Assembly (NCBI GenBank): GCA_900314995.1
Contig: OMXK01000034.1
Coordinates: forward strand, 381 to 64,380
Direction: 5' to 3'
Length of the DNA: 64,000 nucleotides
Source of the DNA: an uncultured Prevotella sp.
Lineage (GTDB): Bacteria; Bacteroidota; Bacteroidia; Bacteroidales; Bacteroidaceae
The notes under the pieces are model-generated. The model made no database searches and was not told the origin of the DNA. It saw only the letters and a program-made list of their open reading frames with translations. Shown here piece by piece: positions 8,149 through 16,224 of this stretch. A program made the position numbers and the translations under genes. Each line of letters opens with the position of its first letter. The first letter of the stretch is position 1.

Positions 8149-8352
8149 ATGGAATTTAAATTAAGAGCAAACTTTGTGAAGAGCAAGGAACTGACCGTCG
8201 AGGCCAACGACCTGATGGAGGCTGTGGAGAAGGCGGAGGCTATGATGGCAGAGCTAATTCCAGTGAAGGAATTGACTACAGGAAAGTTGCATTTCGATGT
8301 ACTGAGTGGCATCAAGTGGCTGGATGATAGTAAATATCGTTGTAAGGTATGA
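8149..8352 (+). CDS. Uncharacterised 67-aa protein
   Basis: A small alpha/beta protein with a central helix (LMEAVEKAEAMMAEL) and a C-terminal strand region. It starts 40 bp after the copy-B promoter and its stop overlaps the next start (ATGA at 8349-8352), so the two genes are translationally coupled. Family not recognised. GC content is clearly higher than in the preceding WG cluster, marking a change of origin near 8040. Confidence 0.65.
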   Translation: MEFKLRANFVKSKELTVEANDLMEAVEKAEAMMAELIPVKELTTGKLHFDVLSGIKWLDDSKYRCKV

Positions 8353-9479
8353 GATACAGTACGATTGTGGAAAAGGACGACAAGACGTTCCTGGAGATTA
8401 TTGAGATGCTGGAGCAGTTTGAGAAGGAAAGGTTCATCGCCGGGCTGCAGATGCGTCACTATTCGACGTTTCAGATTGAACAGACGCTGGACATGGTGCG
8501 CTCGTACCAGTCGCGCCTGAACATGGAGGCTCGTGCGCTGTCGAACTTCTCTGAGAGTTTTATCCAGCAGTTTGCCACGGACAACAACAAGTGTTTCATG
8601 GAGGCGCAGCGATACTTCAACCGCATACGCTCGACGCTGTGCGCCCTGAAGAAGGTGTTCCAGATGACGTGTCAGAAGTCGATGGCGCAGTTGCCTGAGG
8701 GCAAGGAGCATCCGTCGGTGTTCGAACGCTCCCCGTTGGGAAAGGGCGCATACATGGTGGATATGTACGGGTTGGCCTCGTATGACGATGCCGTGCAGCA
8801 GTTGTATCATGAGATGGAGACGCTGCTGACAACGGCTACCGCCACGCTGGCATTGTGTCATCAGATGATAGAGAACGAGAAGATGATCCGCGAGGATACC
8901 GAGTTGTTGAAGTCGATCTACCATAACAGTTGCCAGCAGCTGATGGGCAGCGTCAGGGAGTATGCCGGCATGATGGAGGCTCCAGAGCAGCTGCCTGAGA
9001 CGGATCTGAACAAGCGTCGGCGCAAGGCAAGTTCGATGGATGATTTCCTCAGGGCTGAGTATCACAACGTGCCGAAGCAGGAGTTTAAGAAATATGTGTG
9101 GCTGGAGGCTGTGCGTCAGGGCAGGAACGACGGACTGACGGAGGAGGAGACCTTCCTCTGGCCGAACAACCATGATAAGGTGCAGGCTGTGCGCTGGGCC
9201 ATTGAGAACTTCGACATGATGGACGTGGAGGGTCAGATGGGTAAACTGAACAGTGTGTCGATAGTGTATTTCCTGAAATGGTGTGGTGTGGAGAAGGGCA
9301 AGGAGAAGCGCCTGTATCAGTATTTCTGTGACATGTATAAGGGGAAGTTCCATCCTCTGGTATGGTCATCGATCTCGAAGGAACGCAAGGAACAGCATGA
9401 GCGTGGGATTACTGACCGAGGTGCCGCCGCAACCTTCCAGCGTATGCTCGAAGTGGTGTCGGAGCTGCTGGCGGTCTGA
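8349..9479 (+). CDS. Uncharacterised 376-aa helical protein
   Basis: Almost entirely helical by composition, cytoplasmic, with no signal or membrane segment. Residues about 1-215 look like a long helical bundle. A basic linker (NKRRRKASS, about 222-230) follows, then a more compact C-terminal domain containing YVWLEAVRQGRNDGLTEE and a tryptophan-rich end. Coupled by ATGA to the 67-aa gene. The gene ends at a strong terminator (9505). I do not recognise the family; its place upstream of a VirE-like gene suggests an accessory role in a mobile element, which is inference. Confidence 0.65.
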   Translation: MRYSTIVEKDDKTFLEIIEMLEQFEKERFIAGLQMRHYSTFQIEQTLDMVRSYQSRLNMEARALSNFSESFIQQFATDNNKCFMEAQRYFNRIRSTLCALKKVFQMTCQKSMAQLPEGKEHPSVFERSPLGKGAYMVDMYGLASYDDAVQQLYHEMETLLTTATATLALCHQMIENEKMIREDTELLKSIYHNSCQQLMGSVREYAGMMEAPEQLPETDLNKRRRKASSMDDFLRAEYHNVPKQEFKKYVWLEAVRQGRNDGLTEEETFLWPNNHDKVQAVRWAIENFDMMDVEGQMGKLNSVSIVYFLKWCGVEKGKEKRLYQYFCDMYKGKFHPLVWSSISKERKEQHERGITDRGAAATFQRMLEVVSELLAV

Positions 9480-9504
9480 ACTTTTCGATTTCTTGTAAAA
9501 ATGT

Positions 9505-9540
9505 GTAGATGGATTCCAAGGGGGTCCATCTACTTTTTTT
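9505..9540 (+). terminator. Intrinsic terminator
   Basis: Perfect 9-bp stem GTAGATGGA / TCCATCTAC followed directly by seven T. Confidence 0.85.
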
Positions 9541-9560
9541 CCATCGTTTTTGGTACTTCT

Positions 9561-9686
9561 GAGGAAAAATTGGCAACTTTTCCTCAATTTGATGATGTGC
9601 CGCGGAAAAGTTTTCCTCGGTTTTGAGGAAAAGTGGGCTTTTCTGAGGAAAAGATTTCGATTTTGCTTCAAATTTTTGAGGAAAAG
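9561..9686. repeat. GAGGAAAA repeat array
   Basis: Six copies of GAGGAAAA (usually GAGGAAAAG) in 126 bp: forward at 9561, 9625, 9645 and 9678, reverse at 9578-9585 and 9611-9618, with a degenerate CGGAAAAG at 9603. Copies in opposite orientation can form hairpins. The array fills the gene-free stretch 9480-9821 ahead of the 9822 promoter and may be a protein-binding or replication-related array. Confidence 0.65.
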
Positions 9687-9745
9687 TTAAAATCGGCAAT
9701 CTACTACTCATCGGTTTTTTTGTTTTATCATCGGTTGTTTCTATG

Positions 9746-9753
9746 TAATTTTG
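9746..9753 (+). promoter_or_regulatory. -7 box upstream of 9822
   Basis: TAATTTTG fits the consensus, with the start codon 69 bp downstream and the GAGGAAAA array immediately upstream. Confidence 0.6.
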
Positions 9754-9821
9754 CAGAGTAAACAAGAAAGCCGTAAAGGCAAAAGGTAAAATAGTTATTA
9801 ATCTGAGGTTTGTGAGGTCTC

Positions 9822-10526
9822 ATGAGTGAAGTCCGGACGCCGACCACACATCTCGCAAAACTTAGAGCAATGACAAAGGATTTAAGTACGTACGTCTTTT
9901 TGGACGGTGTGTTTTTCAAAGAGGAACAGCTTGTGAAGATGGCAGTCAATGCAGGCAGTTTCGCGGTGGCAGAGCATTATCTGTGCGCATACCTCGCACA
10001 CGGGCTGCTGTATGGCAGGCAGGATGTGATTGATCGTGTGAACGAGGTGAGACAGCAGTATCAGGTGTTGCCTTTCAAGAAGCCCGAGAATCTGACGAGT
10101 GGCAATCGGAGTGAATACGACAGGGGGCGCATGGAATCCGTAGAACTGAAGGTGAGGAAGGCTTATGGTCAGATGACTAAGGAGAGAAGACAGGAGACGC
10201 TGCGCTCGTGTCTGCAGATGCTGAGAATGCAGAGTGAGCTTTTTAACCATAAGAACGACTGGATGGGTATCATGCTCGTACTGAGAGACCGTCTGGACGG
10301 TAGTGTCAATCAGAACAACTTCACGGATCTGGCCCGAAAGATCACGCCTGAGGACTGGCCTGATGCCCTGCATATCGGTGACCACACCACGAAGAACTTC
10401 AGCCGACTGTTGGAGGCCGGTGACAGAACCGAAGCTTATTATGATATGGACGCGAACCCCCAGGCGAGGCTCTGCGACAAGTTCTGGGAGATCGTTATCC
10501 AGGCTTTTCTTACGGAGAATCCGTAA
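9822..10526 (+). CDS. Uncharacterised 234-aa protein
   Basis: A soluble, mostly helical protein with no signal peptide. Visible landmarks are HYLCAYLAHGLLYGR near residue 52, a basic helix around 105-125, and a C-terminal LCDKFWEIVIQAF. Its 3' end overlaps the TACGGAA repeat array at 10511-10579, so the repeats are partly coding. It appears to be the first gene of the block running to the VirE-like protein. The family is not identified with confidence. The start ATG is the first in frame after the promoter. Confidence 0.6.
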   Translation: MSEVRTPTTHLAKLRAMTKDLSTYVFLDGVFFKEEQLVKMAVNAGSFAVAEHYLCAYLAHGLLYGRQDVIDRVNEVRQQYQVLPFKKPENLTSGNRSEYDRGRMESVELKVRKAYGQMTKERRQETLRSCLQMLRMQSELFNHKNDWMGIMLVLRDRLDGSVNQNNFTDLARKITPEDWPDALHIGDHTTKNFSRLLEAGDRTEAYYDMDANPQARLCDKFWEIVIQAFLTENP

Positions 10527-10579
10527 ATGAGACGCTTTGTTTACGGAACATTTTACGGAACTTATACGGAAATACGGAA
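10511..10579 (+). repeat. TACGGAA repeat array
   Basis: TACGGAA at 10542, 10554, 10565 and 10573, plus TACGGAG at 10511 and an inverted CCGTAAA at 10521. Spacing is 8-12 bp. It lies between the end of the 9822 gene and the 10607 promoter, a position suited to an operator array. Confidence 0.55.
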
Positions 10580-10606
10580 ATCGCGGATGTGCATTTTTTA
10601 TTGTTG

Positions 10607-10614
10607 TACTTTTG
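10607..10614 (+). promoter_or_regulatory. -7 box of the 10682 operon
   Basis: TACTTTTG, followed in the leader by a hairpin CATCAGA / TCTGATG (10621-10644). Confidence 0.65.
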
Positions 10615-10681
10615 CACTGTCATCAGACGAAAACGGTTCTGATGAGGAACGAAAAAGTGTAATTTTAAAAGGTATAACAAC

Positions 10682-11002
10682 ATGGAAATTGAGAACAAAA
10701 CCGAGATGAAGGGTCAGAGACTTAACATCTCACTGAGAACGGCAAGAAACGCCTATCTGCTGGATGTGGATGACGAAGGCTACATCTATTTCAACGAACA
10801 GTCACTTGTTGATGGCATTTACCTTCATGTGGGGCTGGGTCGTACGAATTGCATGACCGACCAAGAAAGGGCCTGCCTGATGAACGCCATCAAGGACGGG
10901 GCTGCCGAGAAGCTGCTCCAGCAGGAGAACAACGAACTGCGCAAGCAGGTGAGAAAACTGAAACTTGAAATCAGAAAACTTAAAAAGTATTTAGAGAGAT
11001 GA
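10682..11002 (+). CDS. Uncharacterised 106-aa protein with C-terminal coiled coil
   Basis: An N-terminal beta-rich half (residues 1-60) is followed by a coiled coil from about residue 78 (LLQQENNELRKQVRKLKLEI) with leucines at heptad spacing. No signal. It overlaps the next start by 4 bp (ATGA), so the pair is co-translated. The family is not recognised; short proteins of this kind are common upstream of VirE-type genes in mobile regions, which is a contextual inference. Confidence 0.6.
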   Translation: MEIENKTEMKGQRLNISLRTARNAYLLDVDDEGYIYFNEQSLVDGIYLHVGLGRTNCMTDQERACLMNAIKDGAAEKLLQQENNELRKQVRKLKLEIRKLKKYLER

Positions 11003-11241
11003 AGAATAAGAATCTGCAGCAGGCCGAGAACCTGCACCATCAGAAAGTATTCAAGTGCTGCGCCTCGTGCCGCAACAAGTATATCACGGAGAACAACTAC
11101 CGTATCTGCACCCTGATGAACATCATTGTCGAGAAGGACATGTGTTGCAATGAATGGGAAATGCTCTACGAACTCCAGCAGGCCGGCATCGGCGGCGGAG
11201 TCGTCAGGAAGAAAGGTACGGATGAGATAGTGATCAGATAA
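10999..11241 (+). CDS. Small cysteine-rich protein (80 aa)
   Basis: Cysteines occur as CCASC near residues 20-24, one at 37 and CC near 49-50, followed by a Gly-rich GIGGGVV. The spacing suggests metal binding but does not match a family I know. Its start overlaps the upstream stop. Cytoplasmic by absence of a signal. Confidence 0.6.
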   Translation: MKNKNLQQAENLHHQKVFKCCASCRNKYITENNYRICTLMNIIVEKDMCCNEWEMLYELQQAGIGGGVVRKKGTDEIVIR

Positions 11242-11334
11242 CCCTATTTATTAATCGGGCGAAGTAAGTGGAGGAAGTCTTCGAAGTGAAAATGGCCAAA
11301 TTCCGACACCCTTCACTCACAAATTCGCAAGATT

Positions 11335-11652
11335 ATGCAAAAAAAGTACATTGAAATCACAGAAGAGGCGCTCGCTCGCCTGAACAGCGGAAAGTTCGTA
11401 CCCGGTTCACTTCATCGCAGAGGAAAGAACGGTCCCATCGTGTTTAACGCCCACAAGCCCCGTATCCGTTTGAAGGACAAGCTCATCCGCTTTTTGGAAC
11501 ATGGCTGGGTGAAGGAATCGCCAGCCCGGATCAAGGTCTATGAGAGTATTCCGAAGGTAATCGGCACGGCCTGCATTGTCGGCGTTCTCGAGCGCGATGC
11601 CAAGGTGGCCAAAGAGGCCATCATCGACTATGAGTTAATCAACCGAGTTTAA
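11335..11652 (+). CDS. Uncharacterised basic 105-aa protein
   Basis: A small basic protein (many Lys/Arg, such as LHRRGKNG and KPRIRLKDKLIRF), which could bind nucleic acid. It lies 17 bp before the VirE-like gene and probably shares its transcript. No family recognised. Confidence 0.55.
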   Translation: MQKKYIEITEEALARLNSGKFVPGSLHRRGKNGPIVFNAHKPRIRLKDKLIRFLEHGWVKESPARIKVYESIPKVIGTACIVGVLERDAKVAKEAIIDYELINRV

Positions 11653-11669
11653 CCTTAAAAACCATATAT

Positions 11670-14138
11670 ATGTTTTGCTATCAGAAGAACTTTAGTAATC
11701 CCACTCTGCCCGTTGACGAAGCGCAATTCTTTGCGCTCGTCAGGGCGAGTAAGTGGAACGAGAACATCGACAAGTTTCGTGAGACGGGCGATGCTACGTT
11801 GAAGCGTAAGTTGCCTGCGTTTATCTTTCAGGCGACGTTTGATGAGACGAAATCAGCCAAGGGAAAGATCGGGCGTTGGCGCAAGCAGGCAGCAACCAGG
11901 CTGACGGGTCTTGTGGTGATGGACATCGATCATGTGGAGGATCCTTCGACGCTCTATCAGGGCTGGGTCGAGAAGGGCCCGGACTGGGAAAAATTGGGCG
12001 TTGAACTAATCTACATCACGCCATCAGGCAAAGGACTGAAAATTGTATTTAAAGCACGGTTGGCATGGGGCAATCTGATTGATAATCAGCATGCGATGGC
12101 ATCAGTTCTGGGCGTGGAGGTCGATGAGAGTTGTAAGGATGCATCGCGCATGTCGTTCATCTGCAAGGAGAGTGATATCTTATTTATTAACAAGGAATTA
12201 TTTACTTATGAGAACAAAGAGTTTGGTGAGAAATACGATGCTGAGTATCGGGCTGGTCGTAGTGGTTCTGCTGCGCCTGCTGGTGTGGCCAATAAGACTG
12301 TTGAACAAGGGACTGGGAATGTCGGCCAGGTGGATGCTGAGCAAGTGGGTGACCCTGTGAAATGGAGAGGTTATGAGTTGCAGGGTATTATTGATCAGCG
12401 CTATCGGGAGAAACTGCCGTGCGCCGAGGACAGTAACCGTCATCATGAATCGCTCAAACTTGCCACAGACCTCATGCTCATGCTCGACGGAGACCGAAAG
12501 CTCGTCCAGCGAGTAGTCGAGGCTCAGCCTTGGGTGCAGGAGATCATCAAAGAACGCGATGAGAATGTCGGTCAGACGGTGGCATCGGCTGCCGAGTGCG
12601 TGGCGCAGAAGGAAAAGAAGTATGCCTCTTCTCAACCCTCGAAGGCGATGCAGGAGGCTGTGCAGGCATTCTGCGGCAAGTCTTATCAGGAAATCGTGAA
12701 GGGTGTTGACTTCAAAGGTGGCCAGGCTTTGTGCGAAGAGGATATGACTCGCTGGCTATGGGAGTGGGGTGCTCAGATCGAAGGGCTGTTTGAGGACTTT
12801 CCGCTGCTGAAGGATATCTGTAAGGGGTTGAAGCGCAACCAATATCCCGCAGCCCTCTTCGTAGCTGGCGGGCTGATGATGACCTTGATGACGCGCTGCA
12901 CTTATCGGTTCTATCATCGGCCCGAGGAACTGCGAAGGCTGAACAACTCGACCTTCATCATTGGTGATCCGGCATCAGGAAAATCGTTTGCCACCAGACT
13001 CTTCAAATTGCTTGCAGCACCTATCGTGGCGGCTGACAAGATCGGCAAGGATGCCATCAATGCCTATCGTGAACAGATGCGCACGAAGGGTGCCAACAAG
13101 GAGAAGCCCAAGAAACCGAAGGTGGTTGTCAGGGTGCATCCCGCGCGTACTTCAAACGCCCAGTTCATTCAGGACATGGTAAACTCGGTGGAGGAGGTGG
13201 ACGGCCAGCCGATGCAGTTGCACATGCTTACTTTTGATACCGAGTTGGATAACACGGTTACCGTTCAGAAGGGCGGTTCGTGGATCGACAAACAGTCGCT
13301 AGAGCTGAAAGCCTTCCACAATGAAGAGGACGGTCAGGCGTATTCAAACAACGACTCGATCCTGCAGGACTTCTATGTCACCTGGAACTTCATCTACACG
13401 GGCACGCCGATTGCCCTGAAGAAGAAGGTGAACGAGCAGAATTTCGGATCTGGCTTGGCAACACGTCTGACATGTATTCCTCTGCCGACTACCAATTTCG
13501 AGATGATGACCCGTGAACGTAGCGTGGATTTCGAGAGTGACGGGCGGTTGAAGGAGTGGGCTTTCAAGCTCGACCGAATGAAGGGCTTGCTGACACTCGA
13601 CAAGATCGTCGACGGACTCTACGACTGGACAGCTCGCCGTATGGCCGATGCAAAGGACAATGACTCGAAGGCCGACGAGATGCTGCTGAAGCGCTGTGCC
13701 TATCACGGGTTGAACTTCTCTGCTTCGTTTATTGTGATGCGCCACTGGGACAAGATCCATCAGGACGGTCAGTACTGGTGTGGAGAGTTTGAGACAGATG
13801 ATGTCGATTGGAAACTCGCGGAACTACTGGTGAATATCCAGTACGCCTGCCAGCGACATTACTTCGGGGCCATGGCTGAGGCTTACTTCGACAACAAACT
13901 GAAGGATGCTTCGGTGAATGTACGGCGTAAACAGAAGACTTTTGACGGATACAACCGTCTGCCTGATGAGTTCGTCATTGAAGATGTGATGCGCTGCTTC
14001 TCGCTCAATAGTGAGTCTACAGCCCGAACCAAGGTTGTACGGCTGATTGCTGACAATCTGGTCAAGAAGATCAGGGAGATCAAGGTTAACGGCAATAAGA
14101 AGTCGGTCTATCGAAAGACTGGATCAATCATGCTCTGA
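11670..14138 (+). CDS. VirE N-terminal (BT4734-like) and DUF3987 domain protein
   Basis: An 822-residue protein typical of Bacteroidales mobile regions. Residues about 1-185 match the BT4734/VirE-N domain (SKWNENIDKFRETGD, then TGLVVMDIDHVEDP and YITPSGKGLKIVF), a fold related to archaeo-eukaryotic primases. The DUF3987 part (about 330-760) carries a Walker A motif (GDPASGKS near residue 433) and an LTFDTELDN segment that may be Walker B. A winged-helix-like C-terminus (LPDEFVIEDVMRCF) ends it. Likely a primase/helicase-like replication or mobility protein, though no member's role is settled. The stop codon is followed within 5 bp by the third copy of the 28-bp repeat. Confidence 0.85.
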   Translation: MFCYQKNFSNPTLPVDEAQFFALVRASKWNENIDKFRETGDATLKRKLPAFIFQATFDETKSAKGKIGRWRKQAATRLTGLVVMDIDHVEDPSTLYQGWVEKGPDWEKLGVELIYITPSGKGLKIVFKARLAWGNLIDNQHAMASVLGVEVDESCKDASRMSFICKESDILFINKELFTYENKEFGEKYDAEYRAGRSGSAAPAGVANKTVEQGTGNVGQVDAEQVGDPVKWRGYELQGIIDQRYREKLPCAEDSNRHHESLKLATDLMLMLDGDRKLVQRVVEAQPWVQEIIKERDENVGQTVASAAECVAQKEKKYASSQPSKAMQEAVQAFCGKSYQEIVKGVDFKGGQALCEEDMTRWLWEWGAQIEGLFEDFPLLKDICKGLKRNQYPAALFVAGGLMMTLMTRCTYRFYHRPEELRRLNNSTFIIGDPASGKSFATRLFKLLAAPIVAADKIGKDAINAYREQMRTKGANKEKPKKPKVVVRVHPARTSNAQFIQDMVNSVEEVDGQPMQLHMLTFDTELDNTVTVQKGGSWIDKQSLELKAFHNEEDGQAYSNNDSILQDFYVTWNFIYTGTPIALKKKVNEQNFGSGLATRLTCIPLPTTNFEMMTRERSVDFESDGRLKEWAFKLDRMKGLLTLDKIVDGLYDWTARRMADAKDNDSKADEMLLKRCAYHGLNFSASFIVMRHWDKIHQDGQYWCGEFETDDVDWKLAELLVNIQYACQRHYFGAMAEAYFDNKLKDASVNVRRKQKTFDGYNRLPDEFVIEDVMRCFSLNSESTARTKVVRLIADNLVKKIREIKVNGNKKSVYRKTGSIML

Positions 14139-14140
14139 CC

Positions 14141-14168
14141 GCGCTACAACGCTACAACGCTACATTAG
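14141..14168 (+). repeat. 28-bp GCTACAAC-type repeat, copy 3
   Basis: Identical to 8-35 and inverse of 185-212. It sits 2 bp after the VirE/DUF3987 stop codon and just upstream of the M15 peptidase gene. With copy 1 it brackets the left 14 kb as a direct repeat. Confidence 0.9.
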
Positions 14169-14189
14169 GTATTTTTTAATGATAAGATT

Positions 14190-14654
14190 ATGGAAATGAA
14201 TAAAGAGATGTATCTCACGGAGCATTTTACGCTCCGTGAGTTGACAGTAACGAACGTGAAGAATGTAGTTAACAACCCCGGGCCCGAGGAGATCGAGAAC
14301 CTGAAGCGGCTCTGCGGATGGCTGGAGCACTTGAGAGATATGTATAATATCCTCTATGGGAATGGGAAAGTGCCGATAGTGATTAACAGTGGGTATCGCT
14401 CGGAGGAGGTGAATAAGCGGGTAGGGGGTAGTCCTACTAGCAACCATCTCACTGGCTGCGCAGCGGATATCAAGGTATATGGCATTGAACAGGCGATGCG
14501 GTATGCGGTGATCTTGCTGAATTATGCTGATAATACCATGCAGGAGTTCGACGAACTGCTGATTGAGCGTTCGAAGAAGGGGACATATTGGGTGCATTTC
14601 GCCGTAAGGCCGATGGATAACCGGAGAAAGGTTTTGTTCCTGAGTACGAGTTAG
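14190..14654 (+). CDS. M15-family peptidase (D-Ala-D-Ala carboxypeptidase / endolysin-like)
   Basis: A 154-residue zinc peptidase of the M15_3 (peptidoglycan-acting) type. The zinc/catalytic motif is visible as SGYRS (about 69-73), then SNHLTGCAADI (His and Asp ligands, about 87-97), with the last zinc histidine in WVHFA near residue 137. There is no signal peptide, so release would need lysis or another route, as with phage-type endolysins. Such enzymes often accompany Bacteroidales mobile elements and phages. The gene ends at a terminator (14665). Confidence 0.85.
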   Translation: MEMNKEMYLTEHFTLRELTVTNVKNVVNNPGPEEIENLKRLCGWLEHLRDMYNILYGNGKVPIVINSGYRSEEVNKRVGGSPTSNHLTGCAADIKVYGIEQAMRYAVILLNYADNTMQEFDELLIERSKKGTYWVHFAVRPMDNRRKVLFLSTS

Positions 14655-14664
14655 CAAAAGAATA

Positions 14665-14695
14665 GAGGTGCTCCTGAATGGGGCACCTCTTTTAT
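14665..14695 (+). terminator. Intrinsic terminator
   Basis: GAGGTGC / GCACCTC stem followed by TTTTA, closing the accessory region before the converging core operon. Confidence 0.75.
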
Positions 14696-14715
14696 GTAAT
14701 CGTTAGGATTGCGTC

Positions 14716-16143
14716 TTACTTCAGATCCTTGATCTGCTGGGCAGGACCATACTCTGGGTCGATGGCCAGAATCTTCTCGGCATAATCCTTAGCCAGTGAC
14801 TTGTTCTTGTCGATCAGGAAGGCATTCGACATGAGGTAGTGCAGACTGTACTTCAGGATGGTGTTCTCGCTCTTGTCGCGATCGGCCTTGCTCTCAAGCA
14901 GAGAAACAACCTTCTGGTAGTCGGGCTTTGCGAGGCTCTTTGTCATATTCGGGTCGAGCTTGTTGTTCATTGAAGCACACTGATAAGCAGCGTAGATGGC
15001 CTGTACGGGGAATTTCTCACCCATGGTGCGGTATGCATCCACAGCCTTGCTGATAAGAGCAGGCTTCTGAGCATCGGCTACAGCATCAGCGTTCTTTGAA
15101 TAGATCTTGGCCAGACCTTCGTAGTCGTCAGAGTTCAGCTCGGGCTTGCAAGCCATGTAGTCGTTATAGTACTTGAGGGCCTTTTCGAACTCCAGATCTT
15201 TCAGATAAGAATCTGATACGCTCTTCAGGATAGCGTGGCGCTTGATCATAGAAGAGTCGTTGACGAGTTCAAGAGCCTTGTCGTACTGCTCGTACATGTT
15301 GGCCTTATCCTCGAGAGCCTGATAGATCAGGGCTGTGTAGAAGTGGTCGTACTCAGAGAACTTGGCGCTGTCGGTCTCGTTGAAATACTTGTGGATGTAT
15401 GCCTTGGCTTCGTCATACTTCTTCAGCTCGTAGTTAGAGAACATGGCCAGACGGTTGAATGTCGGGTTGCGTGGCTCAAGCTTGATACCAGCCTCTGCGG
15501 CACGGAGGGCATCCTCGAACTTACCTGTGAAGTAACTGCAACGTACGAACTCGTTCAGACCAGCCTTGTCGAGCTTGTTGATGTCGGCCTTCTTGTAGTT
15601 CTCGTAAGCCTGCTTCTCGTCGCCTGCCAGCATATAGATGTGAGCGGTGATGGCATCGACATCCTCATTGGGGCACATAGCTTTCATTTCCTGCAGCTTC
15701 TTGGCAGCCTGAGAGGGACTGATCTTACGATATACCATTGCCCACTTCTTGTAGCCCTCGGGGTTCTTCGGGTCAAAGTTGATAGCTTGGTTGTAGAAGC
15801 CTGCGGCCTTACCGCCATCGCTGCCGTAGGAGGCTTCGATGTCGCCTAACAGCAGATAGGCGGGAGCATACTGATACTTGGGCTTGCCTGCCTCGTTGGC
15901 ATAGTTGGCAAACTGGATGGCACCTGCGGTGTCCTTCTGCTCGAAATAGGCACGAGCCACTTTCATCAGAGCCTCGGCATCCTTCTTGTTCTTCTTGTAG
16001 GCTGTCTTTGCCAGATCGCCCTTGTCGGCAGCGTTGGTCTTGATGGCGTTGATGGCTGCGTTAAGCTCCTCTTCCTGTGCGTTTGCGGTGGCACTGAAAC
16101 CTGCCAGTAGCACACCCATTAATACATACTTGATTGCTTTCAT
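14716..16143 (-). CDS. Periplasmic TPR protein of the ExbBD-TonB operon
   Basis: 475 residues with a cleavable signal (MKAIKYVLMGVLLAGFSATANAQ). Tetratricopeptide repeats run through most of the length (for example AYFEQKDTAGAIQFANYANE, LEPRNPTFNRLAMFSNYELKKYDEA, IDPEYGPAQ). TPRs mediate protein contacts. The gene is last in a minus-strand run exbB-exbD-exbD-tonB-pstS-like-TPR, 81 bp after the preceding gene, so it probably works in the energised outer-membrane transport machinery. A specific partner is not visible. Confidence 0.85.
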   Translation of the reverse strand: MKAIKYVLMGVLLAGFSATANAQEEELNAAINAIKTNAADKGDLAKTAYKKNKKDAEALMKVARAYFEQKDTAGAIQFANYANEAGKPKYQYAPAYLLLGDIEASYGSDGGKAAGFYNQAINFDPKNPEGYKKWAMVYRKISPSQAAKKLQEMKAMCPNEDVDAITAHIYMLAGDEKQAYENYKKADINKLDKAGLNEFVRCSYFTGKFEDALRAAEAGIKLEPRNPTFNRLAMFSNYELKKYDEAKAYIHKYFNETDSAKFSEYDHFYTALIYQALEDKANMYEQYDKALELVNDSSMIKRHAILKSVSDSYLKDLEFEKALKYYNDYMACKPELNSDDYEGLAKIYSKNADAVADAQKPALISKAVDAYRTMGEKFPVQAIYAAYQCASMNNKLDPNMTKSLAKPDYQKVVSLLESKADRDKSENTILKYSLHYLMSNAFLIDKNKSLAKDYAEKILAIDPEYGPAQQIKDLK

Positions 16144-16224
16144 ACTTATTGGTCTTTTTTTGATTTACTATTAGTTTCTATCTCATTCTCACTCTTATGA
16201 CGTATAAAACCCGCAAAGGTTTAA

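Noticed and set aside
8121..9353. 410-codon minus-strand frame opposite 8149-9479
   Set aside because: Composition (runs of Leu, His, Arg) is typical of an antisense shadow; the plus-strand genes have a promoter, coupled starts and a terminator.
15235..15849. 204-codon plus-strand frame inside the TPR gene
   Set aside because: Antisense shadow of a clear TPR protein.
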